A DNA stretch of 46,488 nt. Source: Chthonomonadaceae bacterium. GTDB taxonomy: Bacteria; Armatimonadota; Chthonomonadetes; Chthonomonadales; Chthonomonadaceae. A model generated the notes under the pieces. It saw nothing but the letters and a program-made list of their open reading frames with translations, did not search any database and had not been told where the DNA came from. Below are positions 16,755 to 24,435 of the stretch, in pieces. The position numbers and the translations under genes were made by a program. Position 1 is the stretch's first letter. The number at the start of each line of letters is the position of its first letter. Where the stretch lies: contig JANWZQ010000186.1 of the NCBI GenBank assembly GCA_025054835.1, forward strand, positions 1-46,488, given 5' to 3'.

Positions 16755-18079
16755 CGTGTTTCCCCCGCTTTCTGCAAGCCTTCCAGAGCTTTCACCAGAG
16801 TCGTCTCCAGCGCCTCTCCGCGCAGTTCCGGCGTCACGGCAAGGATTTTTCCCGTTGTCCCATCCACCAGATAGGCCTGTGGGATGCTCTCGACTCCGTA
16901 GAGCTGCGCGATTTCTGCCTGCCAGAACTTGCCGTCGTAGATCTGCGCCCAGGGCATCCTGCGCTCTTTGAGAAAATTCCGGATTTTCTCTGCCTGACCG
17001 GGCTGATCCAGACTGACCCCGAGGATCTCAAACCCCTTGCGACGGTACTTTTCATAGTTCTTCACCAGGCCGGGGATCTCTGCCAGACAGGGCCCACACC
17101 ATGTGGCCCAGAAGTCCAGCAACACGATCTTGCCCTTGAAATCGCCGGGGAAGTTGACGGTCTTACCATCGAGCGTCTGGCGCGTGAAAGGAATTGCGGG
17201 TTTCCCAACGCTCAGGTCCGGCGGGATGGGCACTTCGGCAACACGTACGCTGGAACGTTTGAGCTTGAGCGTTGCTCCGTCCGGACTGACCACGTCGACC
17301 TCATAAACATTCCCTGCGATATTGAATGGTCGTGCCAGATCATACTGCTCGTAACGCATGTCGAAGCGCCCGTCGCCATTCCGGTCGACCAGCAGGCTGA
17401 CACGAGGAGGCTCGTTTTCCGGGTGCATTACTGTGCCAAAGTGCCCCGCAGCGCGCTCGTCGAGCAGCATCACAGTGTACTCTTTCCCCCCCAGCTTCAA
17501 CGTGCCGGCGCGTGCGTAGTCGCGATAGTACAGCAAAAGATCCTCAGGCAAGCCGCGCGACCGGGCGGTCTCGGGGGCAAACCGGTACAGACCTAACCCG
17601 AGTCGGCGCTCTTCCGGGTCTCCCGATCGGGTTGCGATGCGCACACTTCCTTGAAACAGGATCTGGTTCACATCATTGCCAGCACGGTCCTTCAGCTTAC
17701 TGGCCCGTCGCAACCAGTCTACCTTCTCGTCCTCAGTCACCTCGCCGTCGCCATTGGTGTCCACGTACAATCGGGCCTCGGAAGCATCCGGAGCTTCGTC
17801 CAGAACAATCGGTACCCCGTGCTCTCCCTGTCCGAAAGAGATCACTCCATACAGAGGCCTGTGCTTGCAGGCAGGTTCCTTGCGTATACTCTTTGGCCGT
17901 TCTCTGGAGAGCGTCAGGCGCTGCGGCAAGTAGTACCCTGCCCTCTGCATGGCGCCTGCGGGCACAAGGGATAGCTCGGCACTCACGCCCTCCTGTCCCG
18001 CAGCGCCACTTTCAATGATGAGGGCTCCGATTATGCTCAGAACGAGCGGAAGATATGGCCCCACAACTCTGTTTGACAT
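16751..18079 (-). CDS. TlpA-type thioredoxin-fold protein with EF-hand-like N-terminal region (copy 1, WCGPC)
   Basis: 442 aa, exported: N-terminal hydrophobic helix LPLVLSIIGALII with a probable cleavage near the GAAGQE segment. Calcium-loop-like segments DTNGDGEVTEDE (about 107-118) and DRNGDGRFDMR occur in the N-terminal region, which otherwise is not recognised. The C-terminal redoxin has LLDFWATWCGPCLAE (C328/C331) and SIPQAYLVDG. The active-site dipeptide is Gly-Pro, as in thioredoxin, whereas the downstream paralogue has Pro-Pro, so their redox potentials may differ. The start at 18079 has a strong GGAGG 5-6 nt upstream. It is the first gene of the minus-strand series that continues through the cupin, VanW and phosphodiesterase genes. 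Confidence 0.88.
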   Translation of the reverse strand: MSNRVVGPYLPLVLSIIGALIIESGAAGQEGVSAELSLVPAGAMQRAGYYLPQRLTLSRERPKSIRKEPACKHRPLYGVISFGQGEHGVPIVLDEAPDASEARLYVDTNGDGEVTEDEKVDWLRRASKLKDRAGNDVNQILFQGSVRIATRSGDPEERRLGLGLYRFAPETARSRGLPEDLLLYYRDYARAGTLKLGGKEYTVMLLDERAAGHFGTVMHPENEPPRVSLLVDRNGDGRFDMRYEQYDLARPFNIAGNVYEVDVVSPDGATLKLKRSSVRVAEVPIPPDLSVGKPAIPFTRQTLDGKTVNFPGDFKGKIVLLDFWATWCGPCLAEIPGLVKNYEKYRRKGFEILGVSLDQPGQAEKIRNFLKERRMPWAQIYDGKFWQAEIAQLYGVESIPQAYLVDGTTGKILAVTPELRGEALETTLVKALEGLQKAGETR

Positions 18080-18360
18080 TGAAACCTCCGTGCGTGCCTG
18101 CAGTTGCGCCAGTGCCGCCCTCATGTAGCGAGCGCCTCACGGCGTCATCTACCCGGTCCGCGATACAGTATGTGCATGATCTTCGCACCCACGGAAGCGA
18201 ATTCCTGCCGAAGCTTGCTACCCCCGGGATCCATTCCGGATAGCATGTCAGCGCAAACAGAACACAACAGGAAAAGCGACACACCGTGTGGAATGGACCT
18301 CTGTACCCGCACAGTAGATCCGTCAGATCCGGCGTTGTAAGGAAGTCAGGAGAGGAATTG

Positions 18361-18750
18361 ATGACAAAGCAAGCCGTACACACCGGGGCGCCGGTCGCCA
18401 GCGCCCCCTACTCGCCCGGTATCATCACAGGCAACCTGGTTTTTGTCTCCGGTCAGGTTCCCTACGACCCGGAGACCGGGCAGATCGTTCGCCACGATTT
18501 CGATGCCGCGGTGCGTCAATGCATCACCAACGTGGAACGCATCCTGAAGGCCGCAGGAACCGATCTGGAACACTGTGTGAAGGTAGTCGTCTTCCTGGCA
18601 GATATGGACAACTTCGATCGGCTCAACCAGATATACAACCAGTATTTCGGTGCGGTCAAGCCAGCACGTAGTTGCATTCAGGTTGCGCGCCTGCCACTGG
18701 ACGTAGACGTGGAAATCGAGGCGATCGCAGTGCTACCGGAACAGGCCTAG
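18361..18750 (+). CDS. ridA: RidA-family enamine/imine deaminase
   Basis: 129 aa, the usual length. RidA hydrolyses reactive 2-aminoacrylate and related enamines made by PLP enzymes, protecting the cytoplasm. Seen: APYSPGI near the N-terminus, FVSGQVPYDPETG, and the C-terminal RSCIQVARLPLDVDVEIEAIAV, which carries the conserved Arg of active RidA proteins. The start is supported by AGGAGAGGAATTG before ATG 18361. It is the only plus-strand gene in its neighbourhood; its TAG (18748-18750) overlaps the TAG of the convergent CBS-GGDEF gene within CTAG, leaving no room for a conventional terminator. Upstream lies the 281-bp divergent region shared with the thioredoxin-fusion gene, in which I see no convincing promoter hexamers. 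Confidence 0.93.
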   Translation: MTKQAVHTGAPVASAPYSPGIITGNLVFVSGQVPYDPETGQIVRHDFDAAVRQCITNVERILKAAGTDLEHCVKVVVFLADMDNFDRLNQIYNQYFGAVKPARSCIQVARLPLDVDVEIEAIAVLPEQA

Positions 18751-20162
18751 ATCCCTGCCCTCAGGCCGTCCAGTAATGCCAGTGCGGGAGCCGCTGCCGC
18801 ATCGGTCCCTGCGAACACCGTGCCGGCGAAGGCACGTGCTCCGGAAGCAGTGATCACCTGGCCAACTACAGTCACCAGCTTGCGCTCCTCCGCCGTGTAC
18901 TGTTCCAGCACCTCGGTGACGTGCACCCTGTGTCCATGCGGCATCAGACGTCGCAGGGCATCGGCAGTCGCCTCGGCAACGAGTAATGGTACTTCTTCCT
19001 CACTGGCGGTCCGTGTGATATCGCTGCAGTAGGTGATGCGCGCGGTGCCACCTGCCAGTGTACCCAGGTGGCCGTCTGCAAGAGGTTCCCCGTGCACGAT
19101 CCGAATGGGATTGTTGCGCTCCTCGAGCTGTACGCGCACGTTCACCGTGCGTTCCACGCGCACCACGCGCACCTCTTTCAGGCGAACATACCCCAGGGCA
19201 GTGGAGAGCTCCGCCGCGCTGTTGATGCTATCCCCTCTGGGAGCACTGCCCTTCTCAGGCTCTGGCCCGTTTCCAGACGGCAGCGTCTCCGCATACACCG
19301 CAGCGTTGCTCTTTTCCTCTGCAGTTACTGGGACACGCTTCCGCGATTTCGCTTCCATGCAATCTCGGCTGGCCAGATTGATCAGATTATTCAGCATTGC
19401 CACATAGTGTACATGCTCGCGCTCGCGTGTACGCTTGCCACCACGCATGCCGAGTGTCACCAGTATTTGCTGGTTCTGGATCTCCGGCATCTGGATCCGA
19501 TGGATGGCCTCCACAATCTGCCCACCAAACACGGAAGCCTCGGTCGCGTCACGTAGAGACGCGATGCAGAATTCGTCGCCACCGTACCGACACACTACTT
19601 CCCGTGTGGGATCGACGAGGGAGCGCACCGTCTCGGCAACACGACGCAGGACCAGATCACCGAGCACGTGGCCATGCAACTTGTTGAAGGCGCCAAAGTC
19701 GTCAATGTCGAGAAACAGCAGTGTAATCTCCCGCCCCGCTTGCAGCTGATCGATCGCCCACTCGCGCAGAGCATCGGACCAGGACAACCCGGTAATCGGG
19801 TCTACCGAGAGACGTAACTCTGCCAGCAGATCCCCGTCTGACAGAACCCCCAGCAACGCCCCCGATTCGTCGAGAACGGGCAGTACCTCCCGGCGATCTC
19901 GCAACATGACTTCTGCCGCCTCGCGCAGAGTCAGGTTTGCCCCGATGGCAGATACCTGCGCATCCATGACCTCGGACACTGTGGCCGTCTCGTCCGCACC
20001 GAGCACACAACGCCACAGTACCATACCCGCCAGGCGGTCACCGTCGAGTACGGGAAGTCCTTCCAGATCATAAGCGCGCATCAGCAGCAGGGCAGTTTCC
20101 AGACGATGTGAGGGGTTGAGCCATACGGGAACAGATCGCAGAATGTCGGCTACCGTCTTCAT
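18747..20162 (-). CDS. CBS-CBS-GGDEF protein with an unrecognised C-terminal domain
   Basis: 471 aa, soluble. Two CBS motifs (about 8-55 and 62-118) precede a GGDEF domain (about 120-265) with LDIDDFGAFNKLHGHVLGD and an intact GGDEF at 194-198, so diguanylate cyclase activity is plausible. The inhibitory RxxD site five residues before GGDEF is absent (PTRE instead), which predicts no product inhibition. CBS pairs bind adenine nucleotides or SAM, so c-di-GMP synthesis may respond to energy state (inference). A charged linker about 270-310 leads to a roughly 160-residue C-terminal domain (LSTALGYVRLKEVRVVRVERTVNVRVQLEE...) that I do not recognise. ATG at 20162; the stop overlaps ridA convergently. 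Confidence 0.88.
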   Translation of the reverse strand: MKTVADILRSVPVWLNPSHRLETALLLMRAYDLEGLPVLDGDRLAGMVLWRCVLGADETATVSEVMDAQVSAIGANLTLREAAEVMLRDRREVLPVLDESGALLGVLSDGDLLAELRLSVDPITGLSWSDALREWAIDQLQAGREITLLFLDIDDFGAFNKLHGHVLGDLVLRRVAETVRSLVDPTREVVCRYGGDEFCIASLRDATEASVFGGQIVEAIHRIQMPEIQNQQILVTLGMRGGKRTREREHVHYVAMLNNLINLASRDCMEAKSRKRVPVTAEEKSNAAVYAETLPSGNGPEPEKGSAPRGDSINSAAELSTALGYVRLKEVRVVRVERTVNVRVQLEERNNPIRIVHGEPLADGHLGTLAGGTARITYCSDITRTASEEEVPLLVAEATADALRRLMPHGHRVHVTEVLEQYTAEERKLVTVVGQVITASGARAFAGTVFAGTDAAAAPALALLDGLRAGI

Positions 20163-20540
20163 AAGTCACGCATCCTCATGCCCCTGGCCCGGGAGAGGCA
20201 CAGAGGCCACGCTTCACATAGGAGAACAACAGGAGACTGCTCAGCTAGCAGAGGATTACGGGCTTAAAAGTCCGGTAGACGGATGGTGCCCGCGCCTCAT
20301 GACAGCGATCAACGATAGCTACTACGGTACCTTCAGCACAACCGCAGCCAGCCGTTGTGCGACAGGGCACACGCACCGGGCGGATCGCGGAAACTGTCAC
20401 GGACGCATACAGGAGCTTCGAGTGGCTCAGGAATTCTGGAACGTGCCATTGCACGAGGGCGCCCCTCTGCGCCACATTCATAACAGTCCGGATCTGTCGT
20501 AACCGAAGATCGAGCGCATGCTGGAGATATTCTGAGCCCG
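20163..20540. other. 378-bp intergenic region between ftsY and the CBS-GGDEF gene, with two small hairpins
   Basis: No convincing gene is seen. At 20237-20276 the plus strand has two successive hairpins: CTGCT-CAGCT-AGCAG, and CGGGC-TTAAAA-GTCCG with one G-U pair. They recall the D and anticodon arms of a tRNA, but no T-arm, acceptor stem or CCA partner could be found, so a tRNA is not called. As the leader of the GGDEF gene this region could hold a riboswitch, but no known riboswitch consensus was recognised by eye. Confidence 0.4.
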
Positions 20541-21443
20541 TTAATCCCGGGCAAATAGATCGTTCACGAAGCGTTCCGGGTCAAACGTTTCCAGAGCATC
20601 CGGCTTCTCACCGACTCCGACCAGCTTGATTGGTATCCTGAGCTCATCCGCAAGCGTGAACACAACTCCCCCGCGCGCCGTGCCATCCAGCTTGGCCAGT
20701 ACCAGTCCTGTGAGCGGAAGGGCGTTCATAAACATGCGCGCCTGACTGATACCGTTCTGACCGGTCGTTGCGTCGAGCACCAGTAACGTCTCGTCCGCGG
20801 GCCGCCCCAGTTCGCGCTCGGCAACGCGATGGATCTTCTTCAACTCTTCCATGAGGTTGTAACGCGTGTGCAAACGCCCCGCCGTGTCTGCAATCACATA
20901 GTCTGCTTGCCGGGCTCGCGCGGCGCGGATTGCGTCGAAGATCACCGCTGAAGGATCCGTGCCTTCCCGGTGCTTCACGATCTCGGCACCGATCCGGCCG
21001 GCCCAGATCTCCAGCTGATCGATGGCAGCCGCACGGAACGTATCGCCTGCAGCAAGGATCACACGCTTCCCCTGCTTCTGCAGTCTGTATGCCAGCTTGG
21101 CGATCGTGGTTGTCTTCCCGACACCATTCACCCCGACAATCAGATACAGGGTCGGTGGCGTATCCGCAACTGTGAGGCCGCAGGACGCACGGTTTCCAGC
21201 CTGATGCAGCAGGGCAATTAATACCGACTTCAACCGGGCGATGACTTCCTCGCTACCGGCCATACGCTCTTCCTGAACGGCCTTTCGCACCTCGTTCAGC
21301 ACTGTGAGAGTCGTATGGACGTTGACATCTCCCTGTATCAGAAGAGCCTCTAACTCTTCAAAAAGCTCCTCGTCAATCCGCCCACGCCCTGTGAAGATCT
21401 GATCGATTTTCTGAATGACTTTTTTGAAGAAGCCGAAACGCAT
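20541..21443 (-). CDS. ftsY: Signal recognition particle receptor FtsY
   Basis: 300 aa. FtsY is the SRP-receptor GTPase that delivers ribosome-nascent chains to the membrane. The N domain (about 1-90) is followed by the NG GTPase: G1 GVNGVGKTTT, DTFRAAAIDQLE, G3 DTAGRLHT, LVLDATTGQNG, and G4 in the form LAKLDGTARGG, then LVGVGEKPDALETFDPE. The acidic A domain of E. coli FtsY is absent, as in many other bacteria, so a short amphipathic N-terminus (FGFFKKVIQKIDQIFTG) is the likely membrane-contact element. ATG 21443 has AGGAG upstream. It has its own extended -10 promoter and lies downstream of the zinc-ribbon gene. Confidence 0.96.
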   Translation of the reverse strand: MRFGFFKKVIQKIDQIFTGRGRIDEELFEELEALLIQGDVNVHTTLTVLNEVRKAVQEERMAGSEEVIARLKSVLIALLHQAGNRASCGLTVADTPPTLYLIVGVNGVGKTTTIAKLAYRLQKQGKRVILAAGDTFRAAAIDQLEIWAGRIGAEIVKHREGTDPSAVIFDAIRAARARQADYVIADTAGRLHTRYNLMEELKKIHRVAERELGRPADETLLVLDATTGQNGISQARMFMNALPLTGLVLAKLDGTARGGVVFTLADELRIPIKLVGVGEKPDALETFDPERFVNDLFARD

Positions 21444-21515
21444 GGCGGGACGGTTCTCCTACCCTGACCGTCGAAATCCTGTGCGGATACGCAGGGGGAA
21501 TGTGCAGTGCTTTGC

Positions 21516-21524
21516 ATTATAGCA
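21516..21524 (-). promoter_or_regulatory. Extended -10 promoter for ftsY
   Basis: On the minus strand TGCTATAAT gives a perfect TATAAT (21516-21521) with an upstream TG one base away, the extended -10 pattern. The -35 region 17 bases further (CTCGAA) is poor, as is normal for extended -10 promoters. Transcription would begin about 65 nt before the ftsY ATG. Confidence 0.5.
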
Positions 21525-21584
21525 TACCATATCTTTCTTTCGAGCATGCGGGGAATACCGGGTTTTTGCCAGGAGAGACCCCGG

Positions 21585-21824
21585 TCACATGTATTCCGCG
21601 GCGCCGATATGACCGCAGCGCGCGCAGTAAACGTCATCCGCAAGGGGACGGCTGGCCACGCCGCTTCCCGCTGCAAAATAGGGCAGCGGGGTGACATACA
21701 GGCTACCACAGCGAGCACAGCGAGCAAATGGGGGCAGGGGGGGAAACACACGCGGGACTTGCGGTGGGCTGGCGAGGGGATCTTCTGTGTCCTGCTCCAG
21801 CTTCCATGCGGGCTCGTCAGACAT
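21585..21824 (-). CDS. Small zinc-ribbon protein
   Basis: 79 aa. Two CxxC knuckles are seen: CARCGSLYVTP near the middle and VYCARCGHIGAAE at the C-terminus, a four-cysteine zinc ribbon. The N-terminal 35 residues are acidic and proline-rich (DTEDPLASPPQVPRVFPPLPP). The start at 21824 is chosen because AGAGGAGAG lies 4 nt upstream; it overlaps the end of the GNAT acetyltransferase gene by 8 nt, so the two are probably co-translated. Function unknown; such small ribbons often bind nucleic acids or act as protein adaptors. Confidence 0.7.
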   Translation of the reverse strand: MSDEPAWKLEQDTEDPLASPPQVPRVFPPLPPFARCARCGSLYVTPLPYFAAGSGVASRPLADDVYCARCGHIGAAEYM

Positions 21825-22386
21825 GCGGCTCTCCTCTGGATCGGCGCGGCTCCAACCATATGGCGTCTGCAACGCCCGGGCTATGATCGCCGCTCTCGGT
21901 GGTGTTCAAACGCAATAGCACAGCCACTTCTCCACAATCAGGAAACTTGGGACAGTACACACACTCCGTCCAGACCTTGCGCGGCAGGAGCGCCTTGTCC
22001 ACCACAGCAAACCCCGCTTTAACGAACAAATCCGGCACATATGTGAGCGCAAAGATCTGCGACAGTCCGATCTCGCCTCCCTCACGCACACAGGCCCGTA
22101 TCAGGCGCTTTCCATACCCGCGCCCCTGATAGGACTCGGCAACTGCCAGTGACTTGATCTCTGCAAGGTCCTTCCAGCAGACGTGCAATGCCGCACATCC
22201 GATGACTTCTCCCCCCTCTTCCACCACGAAGAAGTCACGGATGTTCTCGTAAAGCTCGCTCAGACTGCGGTGCAGCATGGCCCCGCGATCGGCAAAACGA
22301 TTGATTAACCTCTGCATGGCAAGCACGTCGGCTGTACGCGCCTTGCGCAACCGCCCGCCCGCCCGCAACTCTGTGTCAATCTCCAT
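21817..22386 (-). CDS. GNAT N-acetyltransferase, ArgA-like
   Basis: 189 aa. It matches the stand-alone GNAT form of N-acetylglutamate synthase-like proteins: RKARTADVLAMQRLINRFADRG, then FFVVEEGGEVIGCAALHV, AEIKSLAVAESYQGRGYGKRLI (acetyl-CoA pyrophosphate loop QGRGYG), LTYVPDLFVKAGFAVVDKALLPRKVW, and CVYCPKFPDCGEVAVLLRL with conserved cysteines. Such proteins often perform the first step of arginine synthesis, but N-acetylglutamate is not proven as product, so no symbol is given. The C-terminal 40 residues (after LLRL) are an unrecognised extension. ATG 22386 is preferred over the in-frame ATG 22416, which would overlap the likely -10 box. It runs into the zinc-ribbon gene. Confidence 0.85.
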   Translation of the reverse strand: MEIDTELRAGGRLRKARTADVLAMQRLINRFADRGAMLHRSLSELYENIRDFFVVEEGGEVIGCAALHVCWKDLAEIKSLAVAESYQGRGYGKRLIRACVREGGEIGLSQIFALTYVPDLFVKAGFAVVDKALLPRKVWTECVYCPKFPDCGEVAVLLRLNTTESGDHSPGVADAIWLEPRRSRGEPHV

Positions 22387-22414
22387 CTGACAGGTTCTCC
22401 CGGGATCTGCCCTC

Positions 22415-22443
22415 ATTTTACGCTAATCGCAGGATGAATGCAA
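22415..22443 (-). promoter_or_regulatory. Sigma-70-type promoter for the GNAT gene
   Basis: On the minus strand TTGCAT (22438-22443) and TAAAAT (22415-22420) are separated by 17 bp, close to the consensus. Transcription should begin near 22408, about 20 nt before the ATG at 22386. This placement excludes a GNAT start at 22416. Confidence 0.6.
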
Positions 22444-22596
22444 CCACTCCGGATTTGCAACAAGGACTCCCGGGTTTCCCTGGCCAAAGGAAATACAGCA
22501 GACAGGGGCACTCCAGTCCCCTGCGCGAACGGCATCAATGCGCATCGAGCGGGATGCCGCAGGTCAACGTCGTGTTCATCAGGAAAGGCATTACCC

Positions 22597-24381
22597 ATGC
22601 AGTTCGGTCTCTCAAGCCATCTCATACCTCGCACGCTTCTAATTGCCCTGCTTGCTCTGCCTCTGCCCCTGCGTGCGCAGGATCACCATTCCGGTCGGAT
22701 CGTCACCTCCCGCCCCGTTGCGCAGGGAGTCGAACTCACACAGGAGATCATCACCGGTGATACCCCTCTCATGGTGCACATCCTGCGCGTTCGATTGAAC
22801 GTGCCCGGCGTTCGAGTCCGCACCGGTCAGGCCTTCGATAGCATCAGCCTGCAGGGCCCCGGACAGGGGCGCGAGGGAGTGCATACCCTCGCGCGACGTC
22901 ACGGTGCCGTCGCCGCAATCAATGCGGACTTCTTCCCGTTCACCGGCGACCCGCTGGGCCTCGCCATCCGGGACGGAGAACTGCTCAGCGAGCCCACCCC
23001 GCACCGGGTATGTTTCGGCCTCACATCCTCCGGGCAGGTCCGGATGGATGTGCTCTCCTGTGTGGCGACCCTGCGCCTCGCGAACGGAACTGGCCTGCCA
23101 CTGGCCGGAATTAACCGCCTGCCTGCGGCGGGAGAGATCACTGTCCTCACACCCACATTCACGGCAACACCTGTCCTGCCAGCACCGGTGGTGGTCCTCG
23201 CGTTGCGAGGGGTCAATTTGCCCGTCAGGGTCTCCAGAGCGATGCGGGGCATCATTGCAACCATCCACTCTCTGGAAGCCGGAATTCCTCTGCCCCGACG
23301 CACCCCGGAGGAGACATGGATTGTAGCGGAGGGAAAGACTGGAGATGCCCTCAGGGAGCATTGCCAGCCGGGTGAGCCGGTGCATTTCCAGTTCGACCTG
23401 ACTCCCAGCGATCCCCCGGGCACACGTGGACGCTACGCGTCCAGGGCGTCTGCCCTCCGCGCGACTGATTTCACACCGGTCTGGAAAGATGTGGAGCAGG
23501 CAGTTGGCGGTGGCCCCTGGTTGGTACGCGATGGACAGATTTTCGTGGATGGAGAAGCGCAGGGTTTCAACCCGACGGCATTCGTGCAGGCACGCCACCC
23601 GCGCACCGCGATTGGCATCACAGCAGAACGTCATCTGCTGCTGGTCGCCGTGGATGGACGGCAGGCTGCCAGCAGGGGCATGAGCCTTCCAGAACTGGCC
23701 GCACTCATGAAACGATTGGGTGCTGTTCACGCCATCAACCTGGATGGCGGAGGATCCACCACGTTGTACGCTGGTGGCGGAATTGTGAACGCACCTTCCG
23801 ACGGCCGTGTCCGCCCGGTTGCCAATGCCTTGCTCGTCTTCGGCCGTCCTGTCAGGTCCCGTGCACGTCCTACCTACTCTATTCGCAGGTCAGGAGCGGA
23901 AGCCCCTACCTCGGTCGTTGCCGGCGAGACGCTTCCTCTGAAGCTGATCGAGGCATCTGGCAAAGAAGCACCTGCGAACCTCCCGGTCCTCTGGGGTACA
24001 GAAGACGGGCTGGGTTTTGTTACACAACAGGGTGTTTTTACCTCTTACCGGGCAGGCAAAGGGCAGATCAACGCTCGTATCGGCGCAGACGTTCCGCTGC
24101 ACTGCCCTGTTACCGTCTTACCCGGCCCCCTGGCACAGATCAAAGCAACAATCCAGCCCGGTAACGATCCGAACACAGGTGCGCTCACCATCGTCACGCA
24201 GGACCGTTTCGGCAACCCGGTGCCCGATCAGAACGTGACGGTTACCTTTTCCACAGGACGCTCTCTCACGCTGCAAACAGATGCCCGGGGACAGGTCTCC
24301 TGTGCCTTCCAGTGGCAGGAACAGGACACACAGATCACGCTGTCTTCTGGTAACGCCCCATCGGTCACTCTGCGGCGTTGA
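22597..24381 (+). CDS. Secreted phosphodiester glycosidase (NAGPA) domain protein with Ig-like C-terminus
   Basis: 594 aa with signal peptide (MQFGLSSHLIPRTLLIALLA, cleavage near LRAQ-DH). The NAGPA domain (about 95-415) shows GAVAAINADFFPFTGDPLGLAIRDGEL, NPTAFVQARHPRTAIGIT and the hallmark INLDGGGSTTLYAGG. NAGPA proteins cleave sugar-phosphate diesters and in bacteria are linked to exopolysaccharide or teichoic-acid-like polymers. The last 150 residues look like two Ig-like or invasin-type modules (one ends VPLHCPVTVLPGP, the other has NPVPDQNVTVTFSTG). ATG 22597 is favoured by AAAGG 8 nt upstream and by the signal peptide directly after it. moaA begins 54 nt downstream. Confidence 0.88.
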   Translation: MQFGLSSHLIPRTLLIALLALPLPLRAQDHHSGRIVTSRPVAQGVELTQEIITGDTPLMVHILRVRLNVPGVRVRTGQAFDSISLQGPGQGREGVHTLARRHGAVAAINADFFPFTGDPLGLAIRDGELLSEPTPHRVCFGLTSSGQVRMDVLSCVATLRLANGTGLPLAGINRLPAAGEITVLTPTFTATPVLPAPVVVLALRGVNLPVRVSRAMRGIIATIHSLEAGIPLPRRTPEETWIVAEGKTGDALREHCQPGEPVHFQFDLTPSDPPGTRGRYASRASALRATDFTPVWKDVEQAVGGGPWLVRDGQIFVDGEAQGFNPTAFVQARHPRTAIGITAERHLLLVAVDGRQAASRGMSLPELAALMKRLGAVHAINLDGGGSTTLYAGGGIVNAPSDGRVRPVANALLVFGRPVRSRARPTYSIRRSGAEAPTSVVAGETLPLKLIEASGKEAPANLPVLWGTEDGLGFVTQQGVFTSYRAGKGQINARIGADVPLHCPVTVLPGPLAQIKATIQPGNDPNTGALTIVTQDRFGNPVPDQNVTVTFSTGRSLTLQTDARGQVSCAFQWQEQDTQITLSSGNAPSVTLRR

Positions 24382-24435
24382 AAACGTGACTCTTGTTCAG
24401 GTACTTCCGAAACTGTATGCCGGGGCAGAACATAT

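Noticed and set aside
20237-20276. Possible tRNA (D-arm-like and anticodon-arm-like hairpins)
   Set aside because: No T-arm, no seven-base acceptor stem and a six-base anticodon loop; the whole cloverleaf cannot be drawn.
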